64,000 nucleotides of DNA. It comes from Vicia villosa. Taxonomy: Eukaryota > Streptophyta > Magnoliopsida > Fabales > Fabaceae. Within the stretch, counting starts at the first letter, position 1. Each line of letters opens with the position of its first letter. The notes beneath the pieces were generated by a model. The model did no database searches and had not been told where the DNA came from. It worked only from the letters and a program-made list of their open reading frames with translations. This document shows positions 58,301 to 64,000 of the stretch, piece by piece. The position numbers were made by a program, and so were the translations under genes. The stretch is taken from positions 186,001-250,000 of the forward strand of contig NW_026705396.1 of assembly GCF_029867415.1 (NCBI RefSeq), read 5' to 3'.

Positions 58301-59026
58301 AAATATGATCTTAATCTTTGCAAGCTTGAGGAGCACGAAATTTGATTGATTTTTGGAGTTAATGTTGATTGGATTTGATTAGAACCATGAGCCAAATTAA
58401 ATCTTTGATTTTTCCCTTGATTTATTTGATCTTCATCATTTTTTAAATGAATAAAAATCCATAATAAATCAAGTAAATTCGTGGCAATTGGACTTTGGGC
58501 TCTACATATCATGAGGATGGAGATTGGGCCAAGAAAGATTGGGTCTCTTTGCAAAAAAAATCCATTTTGAGGCCTTTTATTTCACATTTTTCTTCTCAAA
58601 ATTTTCCAACTTTGACAAGGCATATCTCCCTCAATATTTAAGGTATGGAAGAGTTCTAGGACTTTTTGGAAACCTCAAGATGTCCTCTACAAGCCACTTT
58701 GGAAGCTTTTTCCATTTGAGTATTTTATCTTGATGATATTGGCTTTGACAAAAAACTGCTTTTGGTTGACTTTCAAAAAGGACCTATAATCTTTTGATCC
58801 ATATATCTCAAATGAAGCATTTTTGGGGGATGAGGATTCTTTGAGGCATATGAGAGGTTATGAGGTCCACTTGAATTTTCAGAACTTGATTTTTCTTGAA
58901 GAGAAGCAAAAACCCTAGTTGTAGGTTGTTTGTTTAGGAGAGTGTGTATCCACTTAGATCTCGAGCTGGTGATACTTGGATGAGCTTGAGTATAAAAATA
59001 TGGTGGGCAAATTTTGGGGTATGACA
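55366..59026 (-). mobile_element. Complete Ogre-like LTR shared by both internal copies (3661 bp)
   Basis: Minus strand TGTCATACCCCAAAATTTG (59026) to ...TTCACCGTATTACA (55366). Left of it is a primer site; right of it a polypurine tract. It therefore acts as 5' LTR for the left copy and 3' LTR for the right copy. The segment 55480-55560 carries the Ogre phrase 'aaagggaaggtgtaaggcac'. The T-arm-like hairpin recurs at 57323-57339. Short frames inside are not genes. Confidence 0.85.
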
Positions 59027-59287
59027 GCTGCCCCTGTTCAATCTTCTTATATCTGAAGATGTAGATTCGCATGTGTGCTTGTCGGAATCTGAAGGTATAA
59101 GAGGATTGAACACTAGAATACCCAGAAATTTGTACCGTCGGGGGATGGGCTTAGAGATGCCATCCGGATGTTGGGGACATGAAGTGGGTTTTAAGATGCC
59201 ACCTATCTTGATAAGTTTTGAAAGTCATAATGAAATACGTTAGACTATATCTGAATTTGAAGTGTTGGGAAGTAGTTGTTGAATGTT

Positions 59288-60083
59288 AGTCGTGTCAGCA
59301 CCGTTCGTAGTAGCTGAATTAGACTTTGGAAAGGATTGATAGTGTCCACACCGTTCGTGATGATGGAATTAGATCTTTGAGCGTTGACCGTGTCAATACC
59401 GTTCGTGGTAACCGCGTTACTTTGAAAATGATCGTGTCTACATCGTTTGTGATGATAGAATTAGATCTTCGAATGTTGATCGTGTCATTACTGTTCGTAG
59501 TAAATGAATTAGATCCTTGATAATTGGTCGTGTCAGCACCGTTCGTAGTAACTGAATTAGACTTTGACAGTTGATTGTGTCTACATCGTTCGTGATGATA
59601 GAGTTATATCTTTGAAGGTTGATCGTGTCAGTACCGTTCGTAATAACTGAATTAGATCTTGGAAACATGATCGTGTCTACACCGTTCGTGATGATAGAAT
59701 TAGATCTATTGTCGTGTCAGCACCGTTCGTAGTAACTGAATTAGACTTTAGGAGAGAATTAATCGTGTCCACACCGTTCGTGATGATGGAATTAGATCTC
59801 TGAGAGTCGACAGTGTCAGTACCGTTCGTAGTAACTGAATTAAATCTTTGAAAATGACCGTGTCATCACCGTTCGTGGTAAATGAATTAGATCTTGGAAA
59901 ATGATCGTGTCAGCACTGTTCGTAGTAACTGAATTAGATCTTTTGTCGTGTCAGTACCGTTCGTAGTAACTGAATTAGACTTTGGAAAAGTTGATCGTGT
60001 CCACACCGTTCGTGATGATGGAATTAGATCTTTGAGAGTTGACTGTGTCAGTACCGTTCGTAGTAGCTGAATTAGATCTTTGA
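59288..60083 (-). repeat. 796-bp array of ~47-bp units, copy 2
   Basis: Same length and unit order as 50305-51100, offset by 8983 bp. I see four single-base differences between the two arrays and no change in unit number. Confidence 0.9.
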
Positions 60084-62359
60084 AAATTAGAGATTTTGTT
60101 TATCTGCTTGTACTTGTATCCTGAAAAAGGTAAAGTTAGCCTTTATGTAATGTCATGATGCATGTATTATGCGACGACTCGCTCAAAATAAATGAGAAAC
60201 TTGCGTGTTATGTATGAATTCATTATGAGGTAATGTATGCAATGTATGAATATGTTTATGACATATGATGTATGAATATGATTTATCCTGTCTTAATTGA
60301 GAAATAAATCTCTGTTGTCATTGTGATTTGGTTGTCTGATTTTGTTTTGAAGATGCTCCGCTGGGGATTTATGATTTCTGCTTGGGGATGCGAGCCATTT
60401 GAATGATTGATCTTGATGTACCCTGACTGGGGATAAGAAGGATGAATAACCCCGTTTGGAGAAGAGAAAAGAGTCGGGGAATCAGCAGTGTCGAAGATGT
60501 AAAACTCCGTTGGGGAACTAAATCCTTGTTGGGACGAGAGCATTTGAAGATATCTTCTTAGTAATTACTCTGTGGGGATATGATCCTGTGTAACCGGCTT
60601 TGTGGGAAGGCATGAATGCTTTGAATATTGCCCCCAGTGATTTACAGCTCTTGTCATTCGTGGACTTATATTGATTAGGACACACCACTGAGTATTGATC
60701 AAGATGTCAAACTGTACTTGCATAGATTTGCCCCTGCTAGTAGGGACTTTGGAAAGATTCGCCTCGCGAGGACTTTATGAGATGTGCACTATGGGCGATA
60801 TGCCCCTAGTAATCATAGGCCCCGGACCATGTCCCATGTTGATTGGGAAGTAGCCTCAGGTCTACTTGGATGCATGCCCCTGATTGTTTTGGCATCCTTG
60901 AGAGATTCTCGGAATCTTGACTTGATTGCCCCAAATTTATCGGGAAATAGTTTGAAACCCACTTGGGATGTATGCCTTTGACTGTTTGGCATTTGAGAGA
61001 TTCTTGGAATCTTGACTTGATTTCCCCAAATTGATTGGGCAAAATGTGCCATGCCCCTTGTATACGTAGGAGACATTGCTTCTTGGAGTAATCTTTGTTG
61101 GTCGGGATAACTTTGAGTCATTAGTCATACCCTGTGCAAATTCTTTCTGTTGCTAACATTTGAAATTATGTAGCAGAATATGTTTAATAATGAATTCATG
61201 AGATGCAATACATACGTCTGTCTTGTTTTTTGAAAAACATTAAAACTGGAGATGTAAAAGCATGATGTTTATAAAAATGTGATGTTTGTAAAAAACGAAG
61301 TATCAACTCAGCATTTGTGGTATACCTTAAGGAGTCAGGATACCTTTTTTGGTGACAGTATGCTTTCGAACTAACCATGCTTCAGTTAGGACTTTCAAGG
61401 GTTGTAACGTGGCTTGGTTCACGGTTTAAGAAACAAAGGATAATGGCTCAAAAATTTATTTGCACCCATCCCAATCTTCGTGATGTTCTTCGGTCCTATG
61501 CTCAGTTAACTTTGCGTTTAAGTCTTTAGCGAAGCGTGAAGTCGTAACATTGACATTTTGATGATGGTTAAAGTATCAAAGGTTTAATTTGGACAGGCAA
61601 TCATCCTTTGTTATAATACTTTCTTTTTGTCTAGGATTTGTAGTGACCTCTTTTGAAATGTTTTCTTTTGTCAAAGAATTTTTTTTTAGCAACCTCCTTT
61701 TTAACTTTGATTTTGTTATCCCTAACTTTTTCTTGAACTGTTTATTTTGAGATTACAGTCAGCGGGATATTTCGATTTTTGATAAGTCTCCTTAATAGGT
61801 TTTGACTTAACAACTTTCTCTTTTTTCTTCTTTTTTATGGATATTGACGGCCTGTCTTGAGAATTACAGGAATCCATCATCACTTGTGTAAGGCAACTGG
61901 TATAATTGAGTTAACTGAGATTCTACCCTGCCCGGGTTATGATTAAAAGTTTCAATTTGCACATGAAAGAAAACTTCTGCTTCTTAGGCTTAAAAAGGGG
62001 TTGACGAGGGATTATCATCCTTATATCTCCACTGTTTAGGAATTGAAACAATGTCTGTACATCGTCAGCATAGTCCATTCAAAAGCATACTGTATGAGGT
62101 TGCGGTATCATTTTCGTCATCCTCCCTCAAAAGGCTTACAGCTTAGCAGGAGGTGAATAAACACAAAACATATGCAGAGTAAATACACAATTTAAAATGA
62201 GTGATAGCGAAATAATTTATTCAAGACAAACATATGCAATGCACTGATGTTGATTATTAAAACAGATAATGTCTATCATGAGTCGAATGTTTAAATAAAC
62301 AGGAAAGAAATTGCAAATTGAAGTAGAACTAATGATCCAAAAGTGCATCCTTCTAGACG
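60084..62359 (-). mobile_element. Non-coding internal region of the Ogre-like element, copy 2
   Basis: Counterpart of 51101-53376 with only a handful of base changes. No pol domain is present here either. Confidence 0.7.
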
Positions 62360-62653
62360 TTAATTAGGCTTGTCATGACTAGGCTTGGAAGCTCTAACCA
62401 CCACAAGAGTCTTAGGAAGATTGAACTCAACTTCACCAGCATCGATCATGTCTTGGATCTTATTCTTCAGTGTCCAATAGTTATTAGTGTCATGTCCAGG
62501 ACTATTAGAGTGATATGCACACCTTGTATTAGGATTATAACGAGAAGATGAAGTACTAGGATTCCTCGGAGGGTTTTTCAAAGTAATCAATTCTGACTTT
62601 AACAAGTGTCGTAATGCCTGAGCCAATGACATATTGATCTGGGTGAATTGACG
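62360..62653 (-). CDS. Second gag C-terminal domain, copy 2
   Basis: Same as the frame at 53377-53670 including the NNYW change; the penultimate residue is Pro instead of Thr. The stop sits in the same place. Confidence 0.72.
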   Translation of the reverse strand, partial: RQFTQINMSLAQALRHLLKSELITLKNPPRNPSTSSSRYNPNTRCAYHSNSPGHDTNNYWTLKNKIQDMIDAGEVEFNLPKTLVVVRASKPSHDKPN

Positions 62654-62680
62654 CTTAGGAGTGTCTGACTTCCTTTGTTG

Positions 62681-63172
62681 TTATGGAACTGCCCCAGCGG
62701 ATAGGTTGCGTTCATTACGACCTTTCGGGTTGTGCACAACATTAGCCCTAGGAGATTTCTCAGGTGAGTTGAAACCAATGATCGTTTCATCAATTAAGTC
62801 TTGAATCTTGTGCTTCAATTGCCAACAATCTTCTGTATCATGACCAGGACTATTTGAATGATAAGCACATCTCGCATGGTACTTGTACCCAGGAGTAGGA
62901 TTAGCAGGAAATGAATATAGAGGCAATAGAGTTATCAAGTTCTGATTGAGCAGTTGTTGCAGAACTTGAGACAACGGCATGTGCAGTGGAGTAAATGATC
63001 GCTTAGGTTTGGATTTCCGATTATCTTTACTACCTTGAAGCTTATGTTGACTCCTCTCTTTCTTGATCAGAAGTGTCTTTAATTCTTCTTGCCCCTTGGC
63101 CAAGTTAAGGATCATCTCTTGGAACTGGTTGTTCTGAGCCTGAAGATTTTTGACTGATTGCTCGAGATCCAT
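62681..63172 (-). CDS. Shortened Ogre-type gag ORF (163 aa), copy 2
   Basis: Counterpart of 53698-54189, with start MDLEQ at 63172 and one residue different (NLAKGQ). The intact frame in both copies fits a recent duplication rather than independent selection. Confidence 0.76.
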   Translation of the reverse strand: MDLEQSVKNLQAQNNQFQEMILNLAKGQEELKTLLIKKERSQHKLQGSKDNRKSKPKRSFTPLHMPLSQVLQQLLNQNLITLLPLYSFPANPTPGYKYHARCAYHSNSPGHDTEDCWQLKHKIQDLIDETIIGFNSPEKSPRANVVHNPKGRNERNLSAGAVP

Positions 63173-64000
63173 GATGCTGAAATAAACAGCGAGGAAGGAT
63201 GAAAGACCTATTGTAAGAAACCTGCTATGCGATGTTATGAATGCAAATGCAATATTTTCAAGGATCTTTAGGAAATTTAGTTTGCAACATTTAGACATTA
63301 GATCAATCACAACTTTGTCTGAAGAATTTTGACTGTCGTCTTGGAACGTCATTCCTTGAGAATAAAGCTCACCATATCGAGTGGGTCATCGCCTCTGATT
63401 CGGGATACCTCTGAATTTGAAGGTATATGGCTAGAGGAAAATAAATCTTCTTGCCCCTTGATAGGTACAATGTCTCTAATTTGGAAGACAAATGGCCAGA
63501 GGAAAGTAAATCCTCTTGCCCCTTGATTAGGAATTCAGTCCTTGATAAGAGCACCTGAAGCTGTGCACCCTAAATTCCTAAGATCCTTGAAAGGGTTAGT
63601 TAACATGCAATGTTATGATGTCATGATGTTATGCGAGTGCAATGCATCAGGTATATCGTAAGATAATAAGGACAAACAAATCCTACAGACGAAACCTGCA
63701 AGGAAAACAAAGGTTAGTAGAAAACACAAACAAGTCACACAAGTGTCCTTAGGTTTAGAGGCTTGCGTGAAGTCCATAGGTAAGTATCCTCCCCACTGAA
63801 GTTTAGTTGGTTCAACCTGTCCTAGAATAGTAATTGGGTTCTATTGTGCTCATATCCCTGATCTTTCTCGCGGGCATTATCTCAACATGGCACTCGATCG
63901 GCCAGCCAAAAACATCCCTAGAGTCCAATCTCAATGAGTGTAGCATCGAGTATCAACCGGCTTCAGTCAGGAATCCAAAGCCAGCCATCTCGCTACTTCC
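63173..64000 (-). mobile_element. 5' internal region of copy 2, running off the window
   Basis: Matches 54190-55017 almost base for base. By the 8983-bp offset, its primer site would lie near 64327-64344 and an LTR would follow, outside the window. Confidence 0.75.

Larger units (their letters stand above)
46595..64000 (-). mobile_element. Tandem Ogre/Tat-like non-autonomous retrotransposon (LTR-internal-LTR-internal)
   Basis: Read on the minus strand, from right to left: internal region (64000 to 59027, entering from outside), LTR (59026 to 55366), internal region (55365 to 50044), truncated LTR (50043 to 46595). The repeat period is 8983 bp over most of its length. LTR starts TGTCATACCCCAAAATTTG are preceded by purine-rich GAACAGGGGCAGC. 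The LTR end TTACA is followed by GAAC and TGGAGACTCTGCTAGGGA. These ends and the gag motif CAYHSNSPGHDT mark the Ogre/Tat lineage. No protease, reverse transcriptase or integrase is found in the 5.3-kb internal region, so the element depends on helpers. Confidence 0.85.

Overview
The window looks like plant nuclear DNA, almost certainly from a papilionoid legume of the temperate (galegoid/IRLC) group. The sequence is AT-rich with introns and microsatellites. It carries the LTR-retrotransposon types that dominate such genomes: SIRE/Maximus-type Ty1-copia, Tekay-like and Ogre/Tat-like Ty3-gypsy, and a Cassandra-type 5S-LTR TRIM. Numerous MITEs and Helitron-like pieces are also present. I cannot name the species from sequence alone. 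All family names rest on recognised termini, motifs and translated domains; no database search was run.

Layout. 1-5313: 3' part of a SIRE-type copia element (long env-like ORF, purine tracts, 3' LTR). 5314-7930: Helitron-like end and AT-rich repeats. 7940-14576: Tekay-like LTRs and internal remnant, an Ogre-type scrap, and a minus-strand Cassandra-type element. 15190-22572: a decayed minus-strand retroelement gag-like ORF, interrupted by a solo SIRE LTR (holding a Harbinger MITE) and a hAT element (holding a solo Tekay-like LTR), nearly all with readable target-site duplications. 23500-26800: the clearest host gene, a TRAF-type zinc-finger protein with two main coding exons. 27470-34760: a minus-strand Helitron-like segment with a 44-bp hairpin-derived array and a single SMP/LEA exon, followed by other repeats. 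35400-40650: a 2-oxoglutarate-dependent dioxygenase pseudogene flanked by a long direct repeat. 41291-41845: an intact single-exon pectinesterase/invertase-inhibitor-type gene. 42700-46590: a hAT MITE, a GTT microsatellite and copia fragments. 46595-64000: an Ogre-like non-autonomous element arranged as LTR-internal-LTR-internal, period about 9.0 kb.

Only two loci look like working host genes (the TRAF-type protein and the inhibitor). The dioxygenase and the LEA exon look broken or partial. Everything else is mobile-element derived. The most informative features are the nested insertions with preserved target sites, the tandem Ogre-like array whose LTRs differ more than its internal regions, the duplicated gag tail in that element, the Helitron-like segment carrying an LEA exon, and the 5S-like LTRs.
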